Of a stretch of 64,000 bases of DNA, positions 12,301-24,207 are shown piece after piece (the stretch's first letter is position 1; every line of letters starts with the position of its first letter). The notes under the pieces are model-generated. The model saw only the letters and a program-made list of their open reading frames with translations. It ran no database searches and was not told where the DNA came from. The DNA comes from Prorocentrum cordatum. Its lineage: Eukaryota > Sar > Dinophyceae > Prorocentrales > Prorocentraceae. Both the position numbers and the translations under genes were made by a program. The stretch covers positions 1-64,000 of the forward strand of contig CAUYUJ010005037.1 in the NCBI GenBank assembly GCA_963575745.1, read 5' to 3'.

Positions 12301-15300
12301 CTGATACAAGATTTGACAATGTCCCAGCAGAGCCTGTGCTCGACCCCCAGCTTCTCCCCTGAAGACCGTTCAAGCCCCCTCAGCACGGCAGCCCGACACA
12401 AGACCCCCACAAGGCGGGGGGACAGCAGCAGGAGCTGGAGGGTCTCACCCAGGTCCGAGATGATGGTGCAGAAGTCAGTCATCTGCCACCCTATGCGGTA
12501 TAAGGACATCCTGAGGGCCGAGACAGGACCCCTAACCTTGGCCCAGGACCAATCATCACTGCCGAAGATGACTTCCCAGGCGGAACGCAACGAAGCAAAC
12601 GAGAGGGCCCCATCAAAAGCCTTGGTCTGCACAAGCCACAGCTCCTTGCACCAACGAATGATGGGGGCCACACTCGCTCTCCAAGGGGGGTCCCCTTCAA
12701 GGAGCGAGAGGGTGGTGAGGGAACGGTGCTGGGACTTGGGAGAGATGGTGGCCATGCCTTTACTCCTGAGCGAGTGGAGTTCGCGGTCCGAGACTCCCCA
12801 AATTTCAGCCCCAAAGGTGACGCCCGCAAGCGGGCCCGACGCAAAAATCTTGACAGCGGACCTGCCCAGGTTGCTTTTATGCTTGTCAAGGCGCCTGCAT
12901 TGACGGAGAAGCTTGGCCTGACGAGCCTTAAGCTTGGCTGATTTACCCTTTTTAGAGCCTGGGGTAGTGGTGCGTAAGGACCTGCCTGCCGTGTAGTCAG
13001 TACCCAAGTTAACCACTGAGGCCGAGGGCTTGCCGCACAACTCTCCCAGTCGCTCCTCGAGCTGTATAGCTATCGACTTGTGGCTGCACACACATCCCAC
13101 TTTGTCGAGCGCCAGCACACAACCAAGATCTTGGGTGACAGCCTTGTGTAAACTGACCGAGGAAGAAACTAATGCCTCAACGACTTCGGGAACCGTGCCC
13201 GTGTGCGAGAGGCACGTGTCGTCTATGTAGGCGTCGAAATCAGTGCCAATAGCCAGAACATTGCACAGCTTATCGAAGGACTTAAGGGCGAACGCTCGGA
13301 TGAACGACGTGGCCATCGAACACCCAGCCACAACCCCACGACTGACCCAGTACGGACCCTCGATGATGCCCCCAAGGCTGAGAAACCTGCACGATCGATA
13401 GGCCGCCATGGCTACCCTGGTGATAACAACGGGGAAGTCGAGGCATTGGCATTGATTCTCGAGGAAATCGAGGGAGATGCTCTCGTAGTACTTCTGAAGG
13501 TCATAAAAGACTGACCCTGAAGTGAGGCCCTTGGAAACTCCCGCTTCGGCTTTGAAACTCTGCCTCCAGACAACATCCGTAGCGCCCCGATTGGCGCCAG
13601 CAGCCCAATAGGGCCTCGCAAACTTCTTTTCCCAATCCAGAGCGAAGGGCCGCCTGGCTCGGCCCCAAAGCCGATGCCACGCAACAAAAACCCCGATGGG
13701 CCTGAAGCCCCCGACGGGTTTGGGCAAGAGGGCCAAGAGCACAACCATTAACTGATCAGGCAGCCTCCCCGTGGCTTCGATGACGTAAAGGAGCCCCGAG
13801 AGAGCAATGAGGGCGGCGTCACACAAAACCGAATAGTGGCGCAGGTGGAAACCGTCAACCGAAACCGCACTCTGTTTACGGTAAGTCCTGCAGACCTGGC
13901 GGATCTCATCGGGGGAGAGACGGGGGAGAGGGGAAACCAAACGAACAGGGCCCACAGGGGGCCCGCTCCCCTCCCCCCACCAAGTCTGAAAGCGCCTACC
14001 CTCAGCCGACAGGAGGGCCCTGGGGTCCGCCACGATTTGACCGTTCTCCGCAATGGTGACCGAGGGAACCCAGGGAGTTGGGTCTCTGAGAACATGATGG
14101 GCCCGCCTGCCCCCTTGGCCCAAACCTTCCTGGAGCCATTCTCGCCAGCGGCGCTTGTTAGCCTTGGCAAAGTCCTTAGAGGCCCCCTCAAGGCACGGCG
14201 CGAGAGAAGCGAGCAGCTGATCAACATCAGCCACGAAATCCGAGAAAGTGGGCGGGGGCCGCACGGCCCGATCCGCCTTATCCTGACACTGATTATCGAG
14301 CGCGACGAGCAAAACGGGGGGAGGAGGATGCGCTCCGAGCGGAGCCGAGCGCACAGCCGTGTGCCTGCGACCAGCCAGTCGATCAGCGCAGGAGGCTGCT
14401 AAGCTGGTGGCACGTTGAAATAGAACAGCACGACAGGCTCGAGCCGTGCCAGCGCACGGCGGCGTAGAGCACAAGGCCTTGGTGCACCGCAGTGGAACGT
14501 TGTGGGCTAAAACCTCAGATCTCAAGGCCTTGAGCTGGGTCTCCAACCACTTCAGACCGCGAGCAACGGGATCCTTGGACGGAGCACAGGCCTGGCAGAT
14601 GGGCTTCCAAAAGGTCTCGATGGTTTTGCCGCGGGACCCGTAGACAGGGAGGTCGGCTCCCAGGACCCGCGCGAGGTCAAGTTCGGCTCTATTCGCCCAG
14701 AGACCGTATCCTTCAGTGAGCAGGGCAGCAGCCCCGTCACCGCCCCCAAGGGACACCCTGTCGACGGCAGCATTGACCAGGTCAAGAACCATATCCCAAT
14801 CAGTGCTGCACTCCTGCGGCCTGGGGCCGAACGGGGGGTCCACAGGTAAGGGCGGCGGCTTGCGAAAGGCGAGAGCCTTCAATTGAAGCAGACGGGGGTG
14901 AAAAGTGAGCGACACGGGCCTGTGGGGGTTGAGCGTCGTGTCGAGTCGGACTTTGGCCTCCCTGAGGCCCTTGGCCAGGGGGGGCGAGACCGCGAAGTAG
15001 TCAAACTTGGACGGGTCGCCCAGGGAAGGATAGTGGGTGTTGTCGGGGGTGGTGATGAGAAGACCCCCCACAGCTTTAGCGAATCCCATGCCTTCTAACA
15101 GGTCTGGCCCGAAGTTAAAGTCCCCACCTATGATGTAATCCTCCGACTGACTGCTCACGAACTCCCCCAGGTCGCCGAGGATGCCCCCGTTGGAGGCGCC
15201 GAGCCCCACGGAGTGGTGAAGGTAAAGAGATGCCAGCAGTAGCGCTGGGCTGTCTGGTGCGTGACGCTTGCAGGCTAGGCAGCGGCCCCTAGCAATGGCT

Positions 15301-18300
15301 GGGGAGGGCACAGAGTGGAGCCCAAGCCAAGACCTGGCAAAAATAGCCACACCTGCACTGTCTCCACCTTGCGGGCCTGGCTCTGCAGCAAGCCAGATGG
15401 ACTTCCAGCCCGCACGCATCGCAGAGGCTGAGGCACGGTCAATCGACTCTGGGTCCCTGAGGCGGTGCTCTTGGCATAGAATGATGTGAGCCGAACATTC
15501 AGGATCCTCCAAGAAGTCTTTCATCGTACCCCACTTATTGCAATTCACAGACCACACCTCCAAGGCCACCCTGACGACGCCCCTTTGGTCCTCACCTGGG
15601 TCCTGGGCCCTGGCCAAATGAGGGGGAGAGGAGCAGCCTGACTTGCCTGCTGGCCAAAGTGCAATGGGCTGAGCAACGAACGGACTGGCAGACAGAAATG
15701 AGCAAAACTCCCTTTTCAGCCTCCTGCTGGTGGCAGGCGTGCAAAAGCTCCTGGGGACTTCGCTGGGAACAGACATCCAAGCGTGAATCTCCAAGAGAAA
15801 ACTGTCAAGCTCAGCGAAGCTGCGGTTCAGCAGCGGCAAACATTCACGCACATGAGTAGAATCATTTTCCCCCTCCCTTCTCAGGGAGGGGGGGAAGATT
15901 GGAAAGCTCGCCTGCAACCATGGAGCGAATGTCAGGCTCAGGCTGTGACACCGACGAGGACGCACTCGAAGACCCTGCCCCCGTAGACTGGCCCGACCCT
16001 TCTCCTGCAGCAGCTGCCTCGCCTCCCAGAGTAGCGGCATCTGAGACATTGCCAGCACCAGTCTTGCGCTTCTTGCCAAGCCTCTCGAGGTGCTTGGCGT
16101 GCTGCTCCTTGGCCTCCTTGATTTTTGATAACGCGTCCAGGAACAATGACTTGGCTGCCTCACGAACTTTCTCGGACAGCTCGTCCTTGCGCTGCTGGAT
16201 CTCCTTACGGTCTTTCTCCTCAAGGTCGTAGGCGTCGTCGGCAACTTCGAGCACGTCAGTCGAGATGATCTGATCAATGGAGACAGTGCCGTCCACCAGC
16301 TGCTCGAGAGTGACCTGGGCCGCCGCAGCGGGTGCAGGCTCAGAAGGCACCTGCTGCTGTAGCTCCAAAACGACCTTCTTGTATGCAGCATCGGCCTCGC
16401 CCAACTCAGAATGCAGCTCAGCCACTTTCTTGCGCTGCTCCTCCAGCTCGGCCCTCCAGCGGTTGAGCTTCGCGAACTCGACCTGAAGTGCTCTCTCTTT
16501 GCGGCGGACAGCAGCGTGGGCGGACTGAACCTGCTGCTGGAGGGATGGCGCAGGGGCGCGCTCCGACTTGTCGAGCGAGACGGCGATGGCACGATACTTC
16601 GCAGCCAGCTGCTCCTCCCCTGCTTTAGAGTGCAGATCGGCGAGCTGCTTGGCTTCGGTGGCGGACAGGCGGGGCACAGGACCAGGCGGCAGAGCTCCGT
16701 GTGGAACGTCGGGAAGAGCCGCCGCACGAGCACTCCTGCCTGCAGCTGCAAGCTCGGAGCCCTTGCCCTTGCCCTTCTTGCCAAGGCCCTTGCGCCCTGC
16801 CTTGCCCTTGCCGTCCATGCGAACAAGTGCCTCGACCTCTTCTTCAGCAGATCCGAAACCTCGCGCCCATGCACCAGAGGCAGGCTGGACAGGGGCGCCT
16901 TGAACCAACGGCAGGTCGGAATGGCAATGCTTGCACCACTTGAAGTGCGGGAGGTTGCGGCGGCAGCCGCAAGACGGACATGCACTCTTGGACTGAGGCG
17001 AGTGGTGCACTTCGCCGCCGCCTCCCCCCTGCCGAACCCACGGGTGATATACCCAAGCGTCAGCGCCGAGAGAAGAAGCGTTGCGCGCCATCGCACACAA
17101 GTACAGGGAGAGCTGGAAACGAACGTGATGGTTGAAAGAGGTGGGGCAAGCCCCAGTAAGAGTATCAGAAGAACACTGAAGATCGAGATGGGGCCGCAAA
17201 TCCCCTTGCCAAAAACTCTAAGTCCTCTGAGCCACCGCTACGGACTTGAGCCAAAATGGCTACGGAGAACAACACGTCGGAGCTCTGGGCTCTTCTTCTA
17301 CCCCTCCTCCTCATCCTCTACCTCCTTCCCCCCTCCAGCTTCTCCTCCTCCTCCTCCTCCTTCTCCTCCTCTCCGCCTCCTCCTCCTCCCTCGAGGCCGA
17401 AAATCGCGAAAAACCCTTCCCTCCCTCCCTGTCGTTCGGTCCGAGAACCCATTTGGGAGGCCTGGACCTCCGGGCCCGGCCGCCCCCCCCGGCGATTCCT
17501 GCCCCCGCGGCCGCCGGGCCCCGCGTCCTCCCGCTCCGCCAGGGCCTCGGAGCGCCGCCGGAGCCGGGTGATCAGCAGCAGCATCGCCTCGCCGTCGCTC
17601 GGGCGTCCGCTTCCCGTGCGTTTTCGTGAGCAGGGGCCGACCGTCCCGGCATTCCCCTAGTCCTGCCACGAAAGGTTCTCAGGACCCAAAAACGTGCTAA
17701 GAGCGAAAAGGTCCTTAGAACACTGTTTGGTAGGGCTATAGGCGAGCCAGGACGCTTCGCCACTGCTTGATTTTTGTTCGGTCTCGTGCGCGCGTGTCCG
17801 ACGCGAACATATAGCATACCCATATTGCAGTACATCGTTTCCCGAGCGGCGTGGCCAGAGAGCACCCGCCGCGACGCGTATCCTATAAGATGTCTCGGTG
17901 CCCGCGTCGCCCCTGGGGGGGCGACGCACGTAAGTATTAGAGTGTTGGGGTGGCGCCGAAAAACTGCACGCTTCCGAGCGATGCCAAGTCGCCTCGAAAT
18001 CCGCTACGAACTCGCCCGCGCCGCTCTGCCCCAGCCCGCCGCCCATGCCGTCGAACTTGAACATGTTGAAGCCCTCGGCCAGGCGGGCGGTCGTGACCTC
18101 CTCGAAGCGTTTGAAGTACTTCGGCCCGGATCCGCCACCGCGCCCCCATTGGGCACGCGGAGTCGGGGTGCGTGCTGCTCGCGTGATGCTCGCGAGCTGT
18201 CTGGCCGTGCCCCGTACACGCCGGTCGGAAGAAGTGGGTTGAAACATGAAGTAGGAAGGCGTTGGAAGTAGATTGGGCTTCCACCCACCCCCTGAAGAGG

Positions 18301-21300
18301 AGGAAAGAAGGACAATTGTTTGACTCTTGAAGTGGGAAGGCGCCTAGAGTAGATTAGGATTAGGGCATCCAAAAATGCCTACTTTCAACGACAAGCTTGT
18401 ATCCTTTCTCGGGCGCGCGCCAACACGGATTAACGACCCGCGGATCCGGCGAACCGTGAGGCCAGTGCCGCCTCACTTGAGCGACGAATCCAAAAGGGTT
18501 TTGCGCGAGATGGCGTAGCGACCTGACGCGGTGGCTTAAGCGGGGCGCCGCCGCAACACGCTGCACTGGGAACGAGGGCGCTCGCGCGCGACCCTACGCG
18601 AGGAGCTTGCGCGCGAATGGCGGCGCTATCGACCCCGTTCTTCTGTGCCGCCTCCGCTGGCGGCACGGCGCGCCGATGCCGCATGGAAACGGGGCCCGGC
18701 GCGAACCCGCGCGCCTCAATCGGCGGCGAGCGAAGGGGGGCAGTGAGAAGGAGAAGGCCTTCTCAGAAGGCGGAGGGACTTCTCAGAAGCCCTCGCGCCT
18801 TCTGAGAAGCTTGTTCTATCTTCGGGGGAGGCTTCGAAAGCTTCTCAGAAGGCCAGGCGACCTCCGAACCTTCTGAGAAGGCCTTCTCGTTCTCACTTAC
18901 CCCCTCGCTCGCCGCCGACTCAAGCTATGTTTAGGTCGGGCGTGTCCTCCTACAGGCAGGTTTTGCACGAAAAAACAGAAGATAGCAAAACACATTTAAC
19001 ACATAACATAAGCACAACATGATCTAAAATACTAAAAACAAACTCGTCCCCAGAGTTGTTGTTTTGCCCACTTTCGAATGCTTCCTCCTGCAGAGGGACA
19101 CGCCCGACTTAAGGCCAGGTTCAAGTCGGGCCTGTCCTCCTACAGGGGGATTTTGGATGAAAAACGAAGAAGAGTCAAACCATACTCCCCAAATGGTCAA
19201 CACATATTCGAAAAATAATCCCCATTTTTTTAAAATCATGTTTGACCATTCCTCCTGTAGAGGGACACGCCCGACTTCAGGCTTTGCCTGCGTCTCCCCG
19301 ATGCGCCACGGGGCCCAACCTCTGCACCACTGCCTTGCGCGTGGTCCCCCCCCTCAAACTCTTGCGGATGCCACGACAGTGGACGCCCTAACAGTCTGAT
19401 CGCCCTCCAGAAGGCTATGTCTGCGTCTCCCCGATGCGCCACGGGGCCCCGCCCTCTGCACCCCTGCCTCGCGCGTGGTCAGTCCCCCCCCCCACAGCAG
19501 GAGCCCGACCACAAGCAGCCTTCCACAGGACACCCAGCCCCGAGACCCCAGGATGTCCATCGACTTTTGGTGTGGGAGCGTCAAACTTTCCACAGCAAAG
19601 CCATCGAAACCCAAGAGACCCAGGGCACCCGGGGAGGCAAGCAGGGTGTTTCTTGGCACGGGTTTCCACTGTACTCCGCCACCGCTCCTTGGCGCGCCCT
19701 CGGGCCCCAGGCCGGCGCGGGACGCCCCCAAGGAAGGAAGGATCCCAGGGGCACACCAAGAAAGAGGCACAGGTCCCAGGATCCCCCGCCACATTTTCGG
19801 TGTTCCTGGATGCTCGTCCCCCCCTCCACTTCCCACGCGTCCCACATGCCCCTGGAGATCGACGATGATGTGTGCCTGTTCCCTCCTGATGTAGCGGCAA
19901 CGCGCTCCAACAGAGGCTAGCAGGGTCCAAGCGGCCGGAGGAGGCCACAAGAGGCACCCGAGGCTCGAAGCGGCACCAAGGTAGCCTCCAAAGGCCTCCC
20001 GTAGAGGGCTTAACGACTGCTGAAGTCCCTCGGCACGCGCTGGAGCTGCCGCGATTTGCTCCAGATGTCCCTGGAGATCTCCGGAGCGACCTGGATTTAC
20101 CCATACTTGTGTACCCAAATGTACCTCGATGTGTCTGCATTTAGCCCTGGATTTATCAGGCTCGATCCCCACCGGTCGGTTGGCGAAACGTTGTCAAGTC
20201 CTTCGAGATTTCCAGGCCCCCGAGAAGCCAAAAACATTCCACAGTCAGACCTTCAATTCCTTTTGGCCATTCACCGTGCTTCGCCCTATGGGGGTCGCAG
20301 GACACCCCAAAGGCCAAGCAAGACACAACCCGAGCGGCCACCAAAGAGGGCTCGAGCGACCTCAAACGTGGCCATGTGACTGCGCGAAGCCAGGCTCTCC
20401 TCCTCCTCCTCCTCCTCCTCCTCCTCCTCCTCTTCCTCCCTCCTCCTCTTCTTCCGCCTCCTCCTCCTCCTTTTCCTCCTCCTCCTCCTCCTCCCTCCTC
20501 CTCCTCCTCCTCCTCCTCCTCCTCCTCCTCCTCCTCCTCCTCCTCCTCTTCCTCTTCTTCCTCCTCCACCTCCGCCTCCATTCCTTCTACTTATAGATAA
20601 CTCCTCCCTGTCGCACCCCGAGACCGATTTTTGGGGCGTTCCGGGCGATTCGCCTGAGACTTCCTCACCACTGATAACTCTGAAGCTTAAGAAGTGAAAA
20701 CAATTTCACATATTAAGGGCGGGTCGTTTTCAAAATGTGGCTCTCGCCTCAGCGCCGCGCACACTTGTTCTCACAAAGTGGAAGAATTTTACGGATTGAG
20801 GGCGGGTCGTTTTCAAAATGTGGCTCTCGCCTTAGCGCCGCGCACATGTTTGTTCAAAATTCACAAGAATTTCGCGGATTGAGGGCGGGTGGCTTTCAAC
20901 ATGTGGCTCTCGCCTCAGCGCCGCGCACATTCGTTTTCAAAATTTGCAGAAGAGCTTCACAAATTGAGGGCGGGTCGTTTTCAAAATGTGGCTCTCGCCT
21001 TCGCGCCGCGCACGTTCGTTTTCAAAATCTACAAGAATTTCAAGGCTTGAGGGCGGGTCGTTTTCAACATGTGGCTCTCGCCTCAGCGCCGCGCACATTC
21101 GTTTTCAAAATTTCCAGAAGAGCTTCACAAATTGAGGGCGGGTCGTTTTCAACATGTGGCTCTCTCTCACATTAGCGTTGGGCACATTCTTGATCGAACT
21201 TTGCAAGAGTTTCACGGATTGAGGGTGGCTCCTTTTCAAACTGTGGCTCTCGCCTTAGCGCCGCGCGCATTCTTAATAAACATTTGCAAGGTTTCGCGGA

Positions 21301-24162
21301 TTGAGGGCGGTTCATTTTCAAAATGTGGCTCTCGCCTTAGCTCCGCGCACGTTCGCTTTCAAAATTTGCAGGGTGCAACATATGTTGATTCGCGATGCAG
21401 AAATCAAAACAATGGCGTTATGGTACGATTCTGGATCGCCAGAACGCAGCAGTCAGGTTGATACGTGGCGTTGAAATCCCGAGAACAATGTTTGGGCATG
21501 CTCCAGGATCTTCAAACGGTTGTCTTCCAACGAGGCAGTTCCTTCAATGGAAATGAACCGTTGTAGGGGCCTAAGAAGAGGGAGCTTGGAGGAAGGGTTA
21601 ATTAATTCCAACATCGTTGATGAAATCCTCCTCCTCGACGTCGTCGTCGTTCTCCTCCTCCTCCTCCTTCTCCTCCTCCTCATCCTGCTCCTCCTTCTCC
21701 TCCTACACCTCCTGCTCCTCCTCCTCCTCCTCCTCCTCCTCCCTCCCCTTCTTGGACTGTGCCCCAACGGCAAGAGGGTCACCCCCTGCTCGCTGTCCTC
21801 CTCCTTCTGCTCCTCCTCGCGCTCCTCCTCTTTTTGTTGTTGCTCCTCCACCTCCTCCTCCTCCTCCTCCTCGTCCTCCTCCTTTTTTTTGTTGCTCCTC
21901 CTCCTCCCTTTGCGTTCCTCCCTCCGCCCAAGACGGTCCGAGCCCGGCCGAGCACGGCTCCAAGACGGCTCCAAGACGGCCAGCCCGGGAGGCGCGCGGC
22001 CGAGACGTCGCCGCGAGATTTGCCGGACGCACCCCTCCAGACACCCTTCTCCATGACGACGAGGCCAGGGCGAGGATACTTTAGTAGTGGAAACAATTGG
22101 TTTTCAAAATGTTAAGTCTTCAGCTCTGCGTGGCGACACCCCCGTCGCCACGCGTGCCCTCTGCGTGCCTGCGGGGGCGCCGCCACGTAGAAGTACTGGA
22201 GACCGAGCATTTGGGGCGTCGCTACGCACGCCCTCTGCGTGGCTGCGACCACTTGTTAAAACCCTAAAACCAATTAAAGTCACTAATAAAGTAACATCGG
22301 GTGGGGATAAATCGGGGATCTCTGAGGACTGGCGGCTCTGGAGGACGACTCGGGCGCCGCGGCCTTCTCAGAGCGTTCCGGAACGCTCTGCCAGCGTTTC
22401 GGAACGCTCTGGAACGGATTCATCCGCGTCCTGGGTCCTAGCCCCATCCGACAGAATCGAATCGCGAAGCTGGATCGAAATCGGAATCGCGTTGACTTTT
22501 TTGGAATCGGTGCTGAATCGGCGATTTGCCGGGATCCGAGGAAACGTCTACAATCTGCCCCCTGCAAGCCGAATCGGAAGAAGTCGGATCGGAAAGCTGA
22601 GCCGGATCGGCAGGGCCGCAGATTCGATTGAATCGGAGTCGAATCGGATCGAACGGATCCTGCCATGGACGGCCCGATGACCTCAGAGGACGACCCCGAG
22701 GTCGGCCGAGGGGCACCGAGGATGCCCAGCGAGCCCCCAAGAGGTCCCAAAGGGAGAACCAATCAGAGCTCCGCGGCAAGTCCCCCCCAGAGGCTCCCGA
22801 ACGGCCCCCAACGCTACCCTCCAACGCCCTGCGCGGGCTTCGGAAAGAGAAGGCTGGCACGCGCCACGGTCCGCTGGGATGCGAGCTGTCACATGTTGCA
22901 GCACCCGGGGACTGGGGAAGAGAGATGGCACATGCTATGTGCTTTTCGGGGGCGGCCGAGAGGGGAGCGTTCAAGAGGGGGGGGGATGGGGCGCAAATCA
23001 TGGCCGGCGGCATGTGCGCGACCCAGGGGGGGGGCCTGGGACGTATTGAAATACGGAGAGGCGCCATGAAATCTGGGGAGATATAATGGCCCCCGCCATG
23101 ATACCCACACCGCTCTAGTGGAGCCATGATACCCACACCGCTCTAATCATCCCCTCCCTCTTTGGTGCCCCCGAGCTATACCCAGCCGGTGCCTGGGCAG
23201 GAGGAGAGCTGTCGAGCGTGATGGTCCTCGGGGCCACGGGGAAGACGACAGCTGTCACAGGGTGAACCAGCTGCCACAGTGTGGCCCTCTGGACAGAGGG
23301 AAGGAACGATTGGGAGAGAGAAACCCTCCCCCCCCCCACCACCCCGCAAATTGCGGACGAGATGATGCTTTTGTCCGTGGCATCAGCGCTCGCGTTCCTG
23401 GGAAACCTCTCCCGAATCGATGTTCCCGGAAGCCGCTCCAGCACATTCGCATAGGCCAGGGGCGAGGAGACATGCGGAATTCCCCAAACCCAACAAGCCG
23501 ATAGGAACACCCGCTCGAGAGAGAGAGAGAGACAGAGACAGGGAGAAAGAGGAAAAGATAATTAACCAGAAAGACAAGCAGAAAAGGTGCCACATGTCAC
23601 ATCACTGTGCGCTCGCATGAACATCATGATGTCATGCTGGGTCCTTCGTGGGCACACAGAAACTGCACATCGGTTGGAAGAGGTAGGTCAAAGCATGAAG
23701 TAGGTAGGCGGATCAAGTAGATTGGGATCTGGGAATTCCCAAATGCATAGTGTAGACGAACAAACAACGGCATCAGCATGAGCTGTTGATAATCCACGCG
23801 GATCTCCTGAGTCTGAGCTGGACCCCCTTGCCTGGCGCGCGCAGCCACGGGCGGCGCCAGAGGCGCCGCCAGGACGCTCTGGCGCAGATCCGAGAAATCC
23901 GCGCGTAGCGCCAACACTTTCACTTGATGCCGTTTTTCCAACGACCGGCATGTACAGTGGAGGCCAGTCCAGAAGAAATCTTCCACAAGAAACCCAACCC
24001 TGATACACCAGGACGTCCATGGATGTTTGGTGTGGGAACGCCACGCTTTCCATACCACAAACATGTAAACCGAGGAAACCCAGGGCACACTGGAGGCAAG
24101 CAGTGTGTTTCTTGGCATGGACCCCTACTGTAGTTGTCACGTACTTCTGCACCTCTGTTGGC

Positions 24163-24207
<45 letters not shown>

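Larger units (their letters stand above)
10594..17269 (-). mobile_element. LINE-1: full-length non-LTR retrotransposon with spliced leader at its 5' end
   Basis: The element reads on the minus strand from 17269 to 10594. Its 5' end carries the dinoflagellate spliced leader (17266-17245), then ORF1 (17091-15862) and ORF2 (to 10680), an 83-bp 3' UTR, and a 13-A tail (T-run 10593-10605 on the plus strand). It is flanked by a 15-bp direct repeat with one mismatch, CAACRCGTCGGAGCT, at 10579-10593 and 17270-17284. Three bases (17267-17269) between leader and repeat are unexplained and may be non-templated. Tail, duplication and complete ORFs mark a fairly young target-primed insertion. It lies in the same orientation as the host gene, inside its 16.6-kb intron. 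Confidence 0.93.
927..17551 (-). other. 16.6-kb intron of the glycosidase gene, holding LINE-1
   Basis: The intron lies between exons 17552-17584 and 808-926. The 7-bp repeat GCGGCGC (gene strand) occurs at 17551-17557 and 927-933. Joining across one copy gives R-L-R-R-R-L-W-I-N. Its content is repeats, LINE-1 and a plus-strand ORF. Given its size the original intron was probably a small element later enlarged by insertions. Confidence 0.65.

Noticed and set aside
15862-17096. The single open frame of 2138 codons (10680-17096) as one protein
   Set aside because: Its first 411 codons overlap ORF1 in another frame, begin at a GTG and have no domain features. The endonuclease starts after the ORF1 stop. 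I treat ORF2 as starting near 15776.
18931-19279. Target duplications for family A copies 4 and 5
   Set aside because: The flanks (AGCTATGT, GGCCAGGT, GGCTTTGC) do not match each other.
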